A stretch of 49,685 nt of DNA. Source: CASFRF01 sp031549345 (GTDB taxonomy: Bacteria; Verrucomicrobiota; Lentisphaeria; Victivallales; Victivallaceae). This document shows, piece after piece, positions 32,968 through 41,684 of the stretch (the stretch's first letter is position 1; each line of letters opens with the position of its first letter). The notes under the pieces are model-generated. The model was given only the letters and a program-made list of their open reading frames with translations, ran no database searches and was not told the origin of the DNA. The position numbers and the translations under genes are program-made. The stretch spans positions 1 to 49,685 of the forward strand of contig JAVBPY010000004.1 in assembly GCA_031549345.1 (NCBI GenBank), given 5' to 3'.

Positions 32968-35900
32968 ATGAAACGACACTGGAGTTGGATGCTTGGCTCT
33001 CTTGGCGCTTCCGCGCTTCTGCTGGGCTACGGTTGCCGTTCCGCGCAGGAAGCAGGCGGCGAAGAGGGGGTAATCAAGGCCCAGAACATGATCGGACGCC
33101 AGACTCAGAACGAGGGGATGTTCGCGGTTCCGGTCAAATCGCCGGTCAAGGTGGATGGGGATCTGAGCGACTGGGATCTTTCCGGCCAGATTTTCAGCTA
33201 CGCCGATACGGTTGTGAAGGACACGTTCTCCGTCAAGTCGGCGGCGATGTGGGATAAGGATAACTTGTATTTGAGCTTTCTCTGGAAAGATCCGACGCCC
33301 CTGAACAGCACCATCGATCCGGACTTCGAACCGGCGCGCGGCTGGGTGGCGGACGCGATTCAGCTTCGTGTGCGCACCCCGGACACCATCGCGTGGATCA
33401 CCGGCTGGAGCCAGGGGAAGGATCGCCCGAACCTGGACATCGCCTATTGGAACGATCTGCGCGGCGACAAGGAAGCGGGCGTTACCACCATCCTGATGAA
33501 GGGCAAGCGCGGTTCGACCATTCTGGAACAAGGTGTGGAATCCGCATACAAAGTCTTGCCTTCCGGCGACGGATTCGTCCACGAACTGAAGATTCCCTGG
33601 AAGCTTCTCCTCCGCAAGACGGACGGATACAAGGCCTCCGTCGGCGACAAAATCCAGATGGGTCTCCAGTTCATGTGGGGCGATCCGACCGGGAACATCT
33701 GGCCGATTCACCGTTACGCGGACAATATGCAGCCGGGGAAGACTTCGCGTGAGTTTTTCTGGTCGGCCAAGGATGTCTGGGGCGATATCGAACTTATCGG
33801 ATCTTCCGTAAAAGAGCCGCGGAAATATGTCGTCGCGGGGGCGAAGCTCCCCGGATCGATTCCGGTGTTCGCCGAAGTGCCTTCCGACGCGAAATTTTTC
33901 TCGCTTGTGATCGAAGATCTCGATGGAAAACGCATCCGCAACCTCGCGGGTGAGTTTGAGGTTGCCGATTACGCCGTTTCCGAGGCGAACGGAAAGTCCC
34001 GCATTAAAGTGATGTGGGACGGCCTGGACGACAACGGCAAGCTTGCCGCGCCCGGCGCCTACAAGGTGCGCGGCCTGACCCAGAAGGGGCTCCGCTCCAG
34101 CTACGAAATGTGCTTCTACAATCCCGGCACACCGCCGTGGGATACCGCCGACGGCAAGGGCGGCTGGGGCGCGGACCACTCGCTCCCCGAAGCGCTGGCC
34201 CGTTCCGGCAAGAACATGGTGATCGCCTGCGGCTTTGTCGAAGGCGGATTCGGCATCTGGGCGCTGGGGCCGGACGGCAAGAAAATCTGGAGTGAAAAGC
34301 GCGGTATGTCCTCGCTCGCGGCCAACGCCAAGTATGTGTACAGCATCCCGAACGGCTGGGACACCAAGGAGCAGGAACTGGTCCGTTTCGACGCAGGCAA
34401 CGGCAAATACGCTCCGTTTGTCCGCGACGGCAAGGAGCTTCCGTTCGCCTACCCGTGGCGCGTTGTTTTGGGCGAAGAGAAGCCCGCAACCGTGATCGCG
34501 CTGGCCGCCGGTCCGCGCAACCTCGCCGCGGCCCGGGAAAACGAAGTGATCGTGCTCGATGGCGTGAACGCCGCCGTCCTGAAACGCTTCGGCAACCTCA
34601 AGGTGGATTTCTACACCAGTGCCCCGCACGAAGGGAAGACGAAGAAATTCGTCCCGTTCGCGTTTGACGACAAGTTCGCCTACTTCTTCTCGAACGGAAA
34701 GCTGACGAAGCTCAACGTTGCCGACGGTTCCGCGTCGGTGATTGCTCTTTCTCCCGCGCCGGAAGTTGTTTCCGGCCTCGATGTGGACGCGAAGGGGAAC
34801 TTTGCCGTGGCCGATCGCGGCCGCGATATGCAAGTGAAGGTTTACGCCCAGGATGGCAAGCTCCTGAAGCGCGTCGGTATCCAGGGCGGGCGCGCCTCCG
34901 AAGGCGCGTTCAACCATCTTGGCATGCGCGACATGTCCAGCGTGGCCTTCGGCGACGACGGCCGTGTCTGGACGACCGAATACAGCTACAGCCCGCGCCG
35001 TGTTTCCGTCTGGAAGGCGGACGGTAAATTCGACCGCGACTACATCGGCAACACCGGCTACGCCGGGACCGGTACATTGCTGCACGACACCAACCCGAAC
35101 TTCGCCTACGAAGGACCGAACGAAATGCTCATCGACCACAAGAATTATACGTGGAAGATGAACTCCGTGGCGGTCAATCCGCCGGAAGAAAAGCAGAACG
35201 TCTGGCGGGTCCACGCCGAACACGCGCAGGGACACGTCTTCACCAGCAAGGCTTCCGGCGTGGAACGCGATTATTACTTCCTGCCGCCGTACCGCGACTG
35301 GGCGGGATTCATCGTGCTGATGAAGGAGCCGGACCGGAAGAGCCCGAAAGATCTCTCCAAGGCCGTCTGGCGCCCCGTTTCGGCCGTTTCGACCATCGGC
35401 CGTCTTGCCGGCGAACTCCAGCGCAACGGAGCGATCCGCGTGGAGAACGCCCCCGAATGGAGCAAGTTCAATGAATTCGACTGCGTCATCTGGAACGACC
35501 TGAACAAAGACGGCGTCGTCCAGCTCGAAGAGTGCGAAATCTACCCGGCCAAAAAGAAGACCAGCCTCAAAAGCCGCGGTGAACTTCCGCTGCCGATGAT
35601 TACAGGCTGGGGACAGCGCATGGACCCGGCGGATCTATCGTTCTACGCCGGCGACCGCGACCAGACGCTCTGGAAGTACAAACCCGTCGGCTTCACCAAG
35701 GAAGGCGCGCCGCTCTACAGCGGCAAGGGGCTGAACAAGCTTGCGAACATTTCCGCCAACGAAGTGGTGCCGGTGCCCGGCGAAAACACCGCGGTTTCCT
35801 TCATCAACCGGAACCGTTCGATGTTCGTCGCTGGAGTGGATAAGGAAACCGGCGCCGTTCAGTGGACGTACCCGAGCCCGTATCATCAGGTGCACGGTTC

Positions 35901-37032
35901 CCACCGCGCCACGATGCCCAAACCCGGCCTCCTGATCGGACCTTTGAAGGTTACCGGCGTGGTGAGCAACTGTGGCGATGCCGGGAGTGTGTTCATGCTT
36001 CGCGGCAACCTCGGGCAGGACTTCTACATGACGACCGACGGCGTGTACGTCGGCACCATGTTCCAGGACGGTCGCCTCCCGGCGCTGAGCCTCCCGGGCA
36101 CCGAAGACGAGCTCCGTAAAATGCCGATGGAAATCTACAGCATGGGTGGCGAGCCGTTCAATGGCTGGCTGGGCCGCCAGGACGACGGCGTGGTGCGCAT
36201 GACTTGCGGTTTGGCGCGCCAGGCTTCGATGATCCTTCAGATCAAGGGACTGGATGATATCCGGCGCTTCACGGCCCCGGGCATCTCCGTAACGAGCGAC
36301 GACCTTATCGCCGCCGATAAGGCCAACACGGCGCGCGCCGTGGCCGCCACCACCGCCGACCCGTATGCCGTAATCCGCGTGGATGCGCAGCCGGATGCCC
36401 GGAAGTGGAACTCGATCAAAAACATGCGGCTGGAAACCGAAGGACAGCCCGCGGTCGGCGAATGCCGTCTGGCGTACAATGATACCGCGCTTTTCGCCCG
36501 GTTTGTTGTTCGCGATTCCACGCCGTGGCGTAACGGAGGGAAGGACTTTGCCCGCCTCTTCAAGACCGGCGACGCGGTGGATATCCAGCTCAGCCCGAGC
36601 GCCAATGCCGCGAATAAGGCGGTTGCGGGCGATTTGCGTGTGGTGATCGCGCCTTTCAACGGCAAGCCGGTTGCGGTTTTGATGCAGCGGATTGCTCCGG
36701 GTGTCGCCAATGCCGGACACCGTTACCAGTCGCCGGTCGGCGTGGTGGAATTCGAGCTGGTGAAGATTCTGACCGACGCCAAACTCAAGATCAACACCAC
36801 GGGCGATGGCTACACGTTGGAAGCGGAAATTCCGTGGGCCTCTTTGGGAATCAAAGCGGCCGCGGGTATGAAGATGCGCGGCGACGCCGGGTTCATCCTT
36901 TCGGATGAAGCCGGGACGATCAACGTCGCGCGCGTTTATTACGCGAATAAGCAGACCAACCTTGTCAACGACATGCCGTTGGAAGCGGAACTGAACCCGG
37001 ATCGCTGGGTTGAGTTCTCGTTCGAGAAGTAA
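32968..37032 (+). CDS. giant propeller lipoprotein with CBM9-like domains at both ends
   Basis: 1354 residues. The signal sequence ends in a lipobox-like LLLGYGC followed by RSAQEAGGEEG, so it is probably a lipoprotein. Residues about 50-280 are a CBM9-like domain (VKVDGDLSDWDLSG, AAMWDKDNLYLSFLWKD). A FlgD-type Ig (about 305-365, KVMWDGLDDNGKLAAPGAYK) and a long propeller follow. The propeller holds an EF-hand-like loop (DLNKDGVVQLEE near 844), VHGSH near 974 and MTTDGVYV near 1020. A second CBM9-like domain ends the protein (GKDFARLFKTGD, TNLVNDMP). From the Ig onward it parallels the first gene. Start ATG at 32968 with GGAGG upstream; a TTG at 32959 is less likely. Lysine is largely AAG, suggesting high expression. 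Function unknown. Confidence 0.8.
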   Translation: MKRHWSWMLGSLGASALLLGYGCRSAQEAGGEEGVIKAQNMIGRQTQNEGMFAVPVKSPVKVDGDLSDWDLSGQIFSYADTVVKDTFSVKSAAMWDKDNLYLSFLWKDPTPLNSTIDPDFEPARGWVADAIQLRVRTPDTIAWITGWSQGKDRPNLDIAYWNDLRGDKEAGVTTILMKGKRGSTILEQGVESAYKVLPSGDGFVHELKIPWKLLLRKTDGYKASVGDKIQMGLQFMWGDPTGNIWPIHRYADNMQPGKTSREFFWSAKDVWGDIELIGSSVKEPRKYVVAGAKLPGSIPVFAEVPSDAKFFSLVIEDLDGKRIRNLAGEFEVADYAVSEANGKSRIKVMWDGLDDNGKLAAPGAYKVRGLTQKGLRSSYEMCFYNPGTPPWDTADGKGGWGADHSLPEALARSGKNMVIACGFVEGGFGIWALGPDGKKIWSEKRGMSSLAANAKYVYSIPNGWDTKEQELVRFDAGNGKYAPFVRDGKELPFAYPWRVVLGEEKPATVIALAAGPRNLAAARENEVIVLDGVNAAVLKRFGNLKVDFYTSAPHEGKTKKFVPFAFDDKFAYFFSNGKLTKLNVADGSASVIALSPAPEVVSGLDVDAKGNFAVADRGRDMQVKVYAQDGKLLKRVGIQGGRASEGAFNHLGMRDMSSVAFGDDGRVWTTEYSYSPRRVSVWKADGKFDRDYIGNTGYAGTGTLLHDTNPNFAYEGPNEMLIDHKNYTWKMNSVAVNPPEEKQNVWRVHAEHAQGHVFTSKASGVERDYYFLPPYRDWAGFIVLMKEPDRKSPKDLSKAVWRPVSAVSTIGRLAGELQRNGAIRVENAPEWSKFNEFDCVIWNDLNKDGVVQLEECEIYPAKKKTSLKSRGELPLPMITGWGQRMDPADLSFYAGDRDQTLWKYKPVGFTKEGAPLYSGKGLNKLANISANEVVPVPGENTAVSFINRNRSMFVAGVDKETGAVQWTYPSPYHQVHGSHRATMPKPGLLIGPLKVTGVVSNCGDAGSVFMLRGNLGQDFYMTTDGVYVGTMFQDGRLPALSLPGTEDELRKMPMEIYSMGGEPFNGWLGRQDDGVVRMTCGLARQASMILQIKGLDDIRRFTAPGISVTSDDLIAADKANTARAVAATTADPYAVIRVDAQPDARKWNSIKNMRLETEGQPAVGECRLAYNDTALFARFVVRDSTPWRNGGKDFARLFKTGDAVDIQLSPSANAANKAVAGDLRVVIAPFNGKPVAVLMQRIAPGVANAGHRYQSPVGVVEFELVKILTDAKLKINTTGDGYTLEAEIPWASLGIKAAAGMKMRGDAGFILSDEAGTINVARVYYANKQTNLVNDMPLEAELNPDRWVEFSFEK

Positions 37033-37045
37033 GCGTTATTACGCT

Positions 37046-37080
37046 AAGGCCGCGCCGGTTTTCCGGCGCGGCCTTTTTCT
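37046..37080 (+). terminator. strong rho-independent terminator of the propeller operon
   Basis: GGCCGCGCCGG (37048-37058), loop TTTT, CCGGCGCGGCC (37063-37073), flanked by AA and a TTTTTCTTTT tract. The 11-base-pair stem is perfect and starts 15 bases after the stop codon. Confidence 0.95.
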
Positions 37081-37090
37081 TTTCACGCGG

Positions 37091-37118
37091 TTGCTTTTTT
37101 TGCGATGACGTGTATCGT
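37091..37118 (+). promoter_or_regulatory. promoter candidate of the GH67-like gene
   Basis: TTGCTT (37091-37096), 16-base spacer, TATCGT (37113-37118), followed by a leader of about 25 bases with GAGGAG before the ATG at 37148. It lies directly after the terminator. Confidence 0.4.
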
Positions 37119-37147
37119 AAGAGAAACAATAGAGGAGTATTAGGGAC

Positions 37148-39199
37148 ATGAGTTTTGCATTCACAGGCATCGAGATCAAATCGCTGACGCCGGAGAACTT
37201 GAAAAACGTCTGCGGCGCGGCACGCCGTTTCGGTCTTAAAGCCATTGGGTTGATGAACAGCGAATGGCTTAAATACCAGTATTTGGACCACTCAGACTGG
37301 GGCGTTCCCCCCGTGGATGAGGAGTCGCGGCGTTACATGGAAGACCGCTGCCGCCTGATTCGCGAAGCCTCCGAATACATCCATGAACAGGGGTTGGAAT
37401 TTTATCTTTGGCGGCGCGAGTTGCGCCTTCCCGTGGGATTCATTGAAAAATACGGCATGGACTGGGTCAATTTTTCCAATCCGCAGGTATGGGAACTGGT
37501 GCGCTGGAATCTGAACCGCATGTTCGACCAATGGCCTCTCCTCGACGGTTTGATCCTGACCTGCACCGGAGAGGAAAAACCTGGCGAATGGATCACCGCC
37601 GACGGCGTGGGCGGCGAACTCCCCATGGCCGACCGCTTTGAGAAAATGTTCCGTACCGTCAAAGAAACATGCGATGCCCGCAACCGCAAGGTTATTTTCC
37701 GCAACCACGGCGTCGCCTATCCCGGCATCCGGGGCGAGGGGGGCGAATACATGCTCGCCTTCCAGGAGGCGGCCCGCCGCATCGGCCCCGACATGGTCAT
37801 CATGGGGAAATGCGTGGAGGAGGATTTTCAGGCGACATACCCGTACAACATGCTTGTTTCCTCCATGGCCGCCCGGCAGCCGACGGTTATGGAACTGGCC
37901 TTGCCGATGGAATACAACGGTGTGGGCCTTGTGCCGTTCCCGGTGGTCGAACAAACCGCCTATCTCCTTCGTTGCGCCCGCGAAGCGGGGTGCCACGGCG
38001 TCCTTGCCCGTTACGATTGGTATATGACCGAACACCAGTACGAACGGACCTGGAGCATTTTTGACACCCTCAATGAAATCAGCGGTTACGCGTTCGGCCG
38101 CTGCGTCAACGAACCCGGCGCCGATCCCGACGCGATTACGCTCGACTATTGCGTGGAGCGTTATGGGAGCGCCGCCGCGCCGGTTGCCGCGAAAATTTAT
38201 TCCAATTTATTCATCGCCGGATGCCTGAAACAGTACGAGCCGGGCGGGCGCAGCGCCCAGACGCCGACCGGATATCCGACGCGTCCGGAACGCCAGCTTG
38301 GCATGTTGCGCCACACGCCGCCCCACAAGTGGACTCTTTCTCCCTACGATTATTCCTTGAACCGCAAAGCGTTGGACCCGGACGAAAATTACATCGAAAT
38401 GATGGCGGAGGAAAAAGACCGCGCGGAACGGATTTACCGGAAGGCGTCGAATCTTCTGCAACAGCACCGCGCCTTGTTCAGCCCCGCCGATGCCGAACAG
38501 CTTGAGTCCGGGCTTCTCCGGGCGCGGGAGGAAACGGCGATACGCAAACATTATTTGATCGCGTTTTTCGCGTGGCTCGCCTTTGAGCGGCACGGCGATG
38601 CGCGGTTTCGCCGACAGAGCCTTGACGCACTGGACGCGGCCGATCCCCTGATCGCGGCCTACCGCGCGACGTACGACGCGCGCGAGTTGGATCCGGAGCT
38701 GAAAGATGGCTGTTGTTACGGGCGCGGCTGTGCGAATTCAGCGGCGGCGCTCCGGGCTCTTCTGGCCGATACGTCCGCGTTTTACGAAAAATACGGCGCC
38801 TCCGGCGAAGGCTGTTCCTGGTCGTGCGCCCATCCGGATACGCTTGTTTTCACCTCCGGCGGCGTTTCGCTGGCATTGGATTTTGCGGGGATCCGGCTTC
38901 AGTCGGTTTCGCGCAATGGCGCGGAGCTCCTGAGAGAGCCGTGTAAGCTCATCGATATTTTCAATGGCGGGTTGCATATTCTCCCCAAGCGTTACTCGTA
39001 TTTGCGCCATCGTTCCTACAGAGTGGAGCCGAAAAAACTGCGTCTGGACATTTACTTCGGATACGGCGGGCTTGTGCTCTCCGCGGTGATCGACGAGGAA
39101 AACGCCACGGCGAATCTTGCGATCGCCGCCAGTACGCTTCCTGCGACGGCAAAAGTCGTTTTGCCCGATTTTCAGTGTTTATTCGGGTCGAATGCTTGA
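37148..39199 (+). CDS. GH67-like intracellular glycoside hydrolase
   Basis: 683 residues, no signal peptide. The first 350 residues read as a (beta/alpha)8 barrel: YIHEQGLEFYLWRRELRLP, LLDGLILTCTGEEKPGEW (acidic pair near 142-143), KVIFRNHGVAYPG, MVIMGKCVEEDF and PTVMELALPMEYNG. LNEISGYAFGRCVNEPGADP with LDYCVERYG recalls the 'AFGRL-W-P-L-EEIA' region of GH67 alpha-glucuronidases. A helical part and a C-terminal beta region follow (about 560-683). Family GH67 is an inference from these patterns, and other retaining or inverting families with the same fold remain possible. It sits alone between a terminator and the prs leader, downstream of the propeller cassette, so it may process glycans that the cassette captures. 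Confidence 0.6.
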   Translation: MSFAFTGIEIKSLTPENLKNVCGAARRFGLKAIGLMNSEWLKYQYLDHSDWGVPPVDEESRRYMEDRCRLIREASEYIHEQGLEFYLWRRELRLPVGFIEKYGMDWVNFSNPQVWELVRWNLNRMFDQWPLLDGLILTCTGEEKPGEWITADGVGGELPMADRFEKMFRTVKETCDARNRKVIFRNHGVAYPGIRGEGGEYMLAFQEAARRIGPDMVIMGKCVEEDFQATYPYNMLVSSMAARQPTVMELALPMEYNGVGLVPFPVVEQTAYLLRCAREAGCHGVLARYDWYMTEHQYERTWSIFDTLNEISGYAFGRCVNEPGADPDAITLDYCVERYGSAAAPVAAKIYSNLFIAGCLKQYEPGGRSAQTPTGYPTRPERQLGMLRHTPPHKWTLSPYDYSLNRKALDPDENYIEMMAEEKDRAERIYRKASNLLQQHRALFSPADAEQLESGLLRAREETAIRKHYLIAFFAWLAFERHGDARFRRQSLDALDAADPLIAAYRATYDARELDPELKDGCCYGRGCANSAAALRALLADTSAFYEKYGASGEGCSWSCAHPDTLVFTSGGVSLALDFAGIRLQSVSRNGAELLREPCKLIDIFNGGLHILPKRYSYLRHRSYRVEPKKLRLDIYFGYGGLVLSAVIDEENATANLAIAASTLPATAKVVLPDFQCLFGSNA

Positions 39200-39223
39200 A
39201 AAAAACAAAAAGAGCGGTATTGT
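39196..39223 (+). promoter_or_regulatory. prs: promoter candidate for the prs leader
   Basis: TTGAAA (39196-39201) overlaps the stop of the GH67-like gene; a 16-base spacer leads to TATTGT (39218-39223). The predicted start near 39230 is just before the first hairpin of the leader, which fits. The -10 match is only fair. Confidence 0.35.
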
Positions 39224-39235
39224 AATAGAATTCAG

Positions 39236-39358
39236 TCGGTATGAATTGTACCGAGACCTTAATTCGCTTGGTGCGAATTGCCGTCCGCCGGGTAGCGGTC
39301 GGCTCCGGAAGGTCGCCAGAGTGCGCATGCGGGCATGTTGTTGTCCGCCTTGCGTACT
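39236..39358 (+). promoter_or_regulatory. four consecutive hairpins in the prs leader (possible structured RNA)
   Basis: H1 39236-39254: TCGGTA / TACCGA, seven-base loop. H2 39261-39279: AATTCGC / GCGAATT, loop TTGGT. H3 39281-39302: CCGTCCGC / GCGGTCGG with one T-T mismatch, loop CGGGTA. H4 39320-39358: AGTGCGCA / TGCGTACT with one G-U pair, then GCGG/CCGC around a 12-base loop. About 60 unstructured bases separate H4 from the prs ATG at 39418. No T-tract follows any stem. I cannot match it to a known riboswitch, tRNA, SRP RNA or 6S RNA. The pairings are read directly from the sequence; a biological role is inference. Confidence 0.45.
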
Positions 39359-39417
39359 CCGGGCCTCCTGTTCCGGAAATTGCGGTTTCGGATTAGGATG
39401 GAAGTCTGGATAAAATT

Positions 39418-40368
39418 ATGGAATTTACGAATATCAGCGTTTACTCGGGATCGGCGCATCCGGCGCTCTCCGCCGCCATTGCCGCATATCTTGAGATTCC
39501 CCTCGGCAAAGTGCATCAGACCCAGTTTCCCGATGGCGAAATTTTCGTCCAGTTCGGCGAAAATGTCCGCCGGGCGGACGTTTTCCTTATCCAACCCACC
39601 TGCAAGCGACCCAACGATTATTTGATGGAGCTCCTGATCATGATCGATGCGGCACGGCGCGCTTCGGCAGCCCGCATCACCGCGGTTCTCCCCTACTTCG
39701 GTTACGCGCGGCAGGACCGCAAAGACAAACCGCGTGTTCCGATCACGGCCAAACTGGTCGCCAATATGCTGACCGCCGCCGGCGCGGACCGGATCATTAC
39801 CATGGATCTTCACTCCCACCAGATCCAGGGGTTCTTCGATATCCCTGTGGATCACCTTTACGCGCGTCCCGTGCTTGCGCCGGTGATGCGCCAGATGATC
39901 GGGGATGACGCGGTCATCGTCGCTCCCGATTCCGGCAGTGCGAAAATGGCGATGTCCTATTGCGACATGCTCGGCGCGGGGTTCGCCGTCGTCGCCAAAC
40001 GCCGCCTGAACGCGACGACCGTCGCTTCCAGCCACCTTGTCGGCGACGTCAAGGACAAAACCTGCGTGATTACCGACGATCTGACCTCCACCGCGGGCAC
40101 CCTTTGCGCCGCGGCCAAAATCCTCAAGGCGAACGGCGCTTCGAAAGTCTTTGCCGCTGTTTCCCACTGCCTGCTGGACGAAACCGGTAAAAAGCGCCTT
40201 CTGGATACTCCGGAACTGGAGAATCTTCTTGTTACCGATGCGGTGCCCATCGAGGATACCCTCGGCGGGCGTATCAAAGTTGTCAGTGTTGCGCCGCTGT
40301 TGGGAGAAGCAATCAAGCGCATCAACGTCGGAAAATCGGTTTCCTCGCTGTTTTACCCTAAAGGTTGA
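39418..40368 (+). CDS. prs: ribose-phosphate pyrophosphokinase (PRPP synthetase)
   Basis: 316 residues, the length of class I PRPP synthetases, which transfer pyrophosphate from ATP to ribose-5-phosphate for nucleotide, His, Trp and NAD synthesis. Recognisable blocks are QFPDGEIFVQFGENVRRADV, YFGYARQDRKDKPRVPITAK (flexible loop and ATP site), ITMDLHSHQIQGFFDIPVDH, VAPDSGSAKMA, and the PRPP loop VITDDLTSTAGTL. The ATG at 39418 lacks a good Shine-Dalgarno; only a weak TGGA is near. The gene follows an unusually long, structured leader, so post-transcriptional control is possible. It opens the translation and replication gene block. Confidence 0.96.
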   Translation: MEFTNISVYSGSAHPALSAAIAAYLEIPLGKVHQTQFPDGEIFVQFGENVRRADVFLIQPTCKRPNDYLMELLIMIDAARRASAARITAVLPYFGYARQDRKDKPRVPITAKLVANMLTAAGADRIITMDLHSHQIQGFFDIPVDHLYARPVLAPVMRQMIGDDAVIVAPDSGSAKMAMSYCDMLGAGFAVVAKRRLNATTVASSHLVGDVKDKTCVITDDLTSTAGTLCAAAKILKANGASKVFAAVSHCLLDETGKKRLLDTPELENLLVTDAVPIEDTLGGRIKVVSVAPLLGEAIKRINVGKSVSSLFYPKG

Positions 40369-40394
40369 CATATACGAAGCAAGATACATAGACT
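40365..40394 (+). promoter_or_regulatory. promoter in front of rplY
   Basis: Consensus TTGACA (40365-40370) overlaps the prs stop codon; an 18-base spacer leads to TAGACT (40389-40394). The rplY ATG at 40413 has AAAGGA upstream. Confidence 0.45.
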
Positions 40395-40412
40395 CATCAA
40401 GAAAGGAATTCC

Positions 40413-41039
40413 ATGAGCAGCAAAAAACACACAATCGCGGTACAGGAACGCAGCGAGTTCGGCAAGAACGCTTCGCGCCGTGCCCGCCGGGACGGCATGG
40501 TCCCGGTTAATGTCTATTCCCACGGCAAGCAGGGCACGGCCTTCCTCGTCCGCGCCGGCGACTGGGAATCGCTCTCGCACAAAGATCTTCACCTGATTTA
40601 CCTGCTGAACGGCGCGGTCGAAATCCCCGTCATCCTCAAGGAAGTGCAGCACAATCACCTGAAGGGGCACGTCATCCACATCGACTTTCAGGAAGTCGGA
40701 ATGAATGAAGAAGTGCATACCGAGCTGCAGATTCACGCGCACGGCGATGCCGCCGGTGTTGCGCGTGGCGGCATCCTCGAGCAGCTCCTCCACCATGTTA
40801 CGGTCGCGTGCAAGCCCCAGTCCATTCCGGACGCGTTCGGCGCGGACGTGAGCGCCTTGGATGTGGGCGGCGCGATTCATGTCGGCGACCTCAAGTTCCC
40901 GGAAGGCGTTCGTCCCCTTACGGCGGCCGATGTTCTTGTCTTCCACGTGGTTCTTCCGCGTGCCGAAGCGGCGCAGGCCGCCGAGCCCGCTGCCGAGCCG
41001 GTTGCTACCAAGGAAAAGAAAGATAAGGCGAACGGTTAA
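40413..41039 (+). CDS. rplY: 50S ribosomal protein L25 (CTC form)
   Basis: 208 residues, the long CTC-type L25 that binds 5S rRNA. The N-terminal domain has RSEFGKNASRRARRDGMVPV and VYSHGKQ, followed by LKEVQHNHLKGHVIHIDFQEV. The C-terminal TL5-like domain includes ARGGILEQLLHHVTVACKP and IPDAFGADVSALDVG, and ends in an Ala/Glu/Lys tail. AAAGGA precedes the ATG. The gene is followed after five bases by pth, a widely conserved pair. Confidence 0.95.
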   Translation: MSSKKHTIAVQERSEFGKNASRRARRDGMVPVNVYSHGKQGTAFLVRAGDWESLSHKDLHLIYLLNGAVEIPVILKEVQHNHLKGHVIHIDFQEVGMNEEVHTELQIHAHGDAAGVARGGILEQLLHHVTVACKPQSIPDAFGADVSALDVGGAIHVGDLKFPEGVRPLTAADVLVFHVVLPRAEAAQAAEPAAEPVATKEKKDKANG

Positions 41040-41044
41040 GTTCC

Positions 41045-41653
41045 ATGAAGGAAGCCACGGCCATCACGTTGATTGTAGGCCTCGGGAATCCCGGGGCCGA
41101 GTATGCGGGAACACGGCACAACGCCGGGTTCATGCTGATCGACGCGTTGCTGGAAAAGCTTCCCGGAACATTTTCCCCGTCGCATGTTTGTGAGAGCCGC
41201 TGCTCTTCCGGCCGGTTTCGCGGGCGGACGTTGCATTTGCAGAAGCCGCTTACGTTCATGAATTTGAGCGGGCTTGCCGTAGCGGGTCTTGCCCGGAAAC
41301 TGATGATCCCCGCTTCCGAGATCCTCGTGATCTACGACGACATGGATTTGCCCTTGGGGCGGATTCGGATTCGGCGCGGCGGATCTTCCGGCGGGCATCG
41401 CGGGGTGGAATCGGTGATTCAGGAGCTTGGAAGCGCGGATTTTCTCCGGCTCCGGGTCGGGATCGGGCATGGAGAATCTTCGACGATTGACCATGTGCTC
41501 AGTCCGGTTTCGGGGGAAGAGGAGCCGCTGTGGAAACAAGGATTGGCCTTGGCGCTGGAGGCCGTGCCGGAGATCCTGACCGGCGGCGTCGCGCGGGCAA
41601 TGAATCATTACAACCAGGCGGCGGAAAAAACGCGGCCGGAACAACAAGATTAA
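41045..41653 (+). CDS. pth: peptidyl-tRNA hydrolase
   Basis: 202 residues. Pth releases peptides from prematurely dissociated peptidyl-tRNA. Motifs: VGLGNPGAEYAGTRHNAGF (catalytic histidine in TRHN), LQKPLTFMNLSG, ILVIYDDMDLPLGRIRIR and GGSSGGHRGVESVIQELGS, all expected. It is in the conserved order rplY-pth-rpsF. The start is five bases after the rplY stop, with translation likely coupled. Confidence 0.95.
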   Translation: MKEATAITLIVGLGNPGAEYAGTRHNAGFMLIDALLEKLPGTFSPSHVCESRCSSGRFRGRTLHLQKPLTFMNLSGLAVAGLARKLMIPASEILVIYDDMDLPLGRIRIRRGGSSGGHRGVESVIQELGSADFLRLRVGIGHGESSTIDHVLSPVSGEEEPLWKQGLALALEAVPEILTGGVARAMNHYNQAAEKTRPEQQD

Positions 41654-41684
41654 GAGAACCAAAGATAGAAGAAAGGGTTTGATT

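Noticed and set aside
32914..35235. Long open frame (773 codons) on the minus strand opposite the third propeller gene
   Set aside because: Same artefact: antisense to a gene with clear domains; no ribosome binding site and no recognisable motif.
39240..39400. tRNA, SRP RNA or c-di-GMP riboswitch in the prs leader
   Set aside because: There is no TTCGA arm or acceptor pairing for a tRNA, no AAGCAGCC side for the SRP tetraloop although CTCCGGAAGG looked suggestive, and GGTAGCGG alone is too little for a GEMM element.
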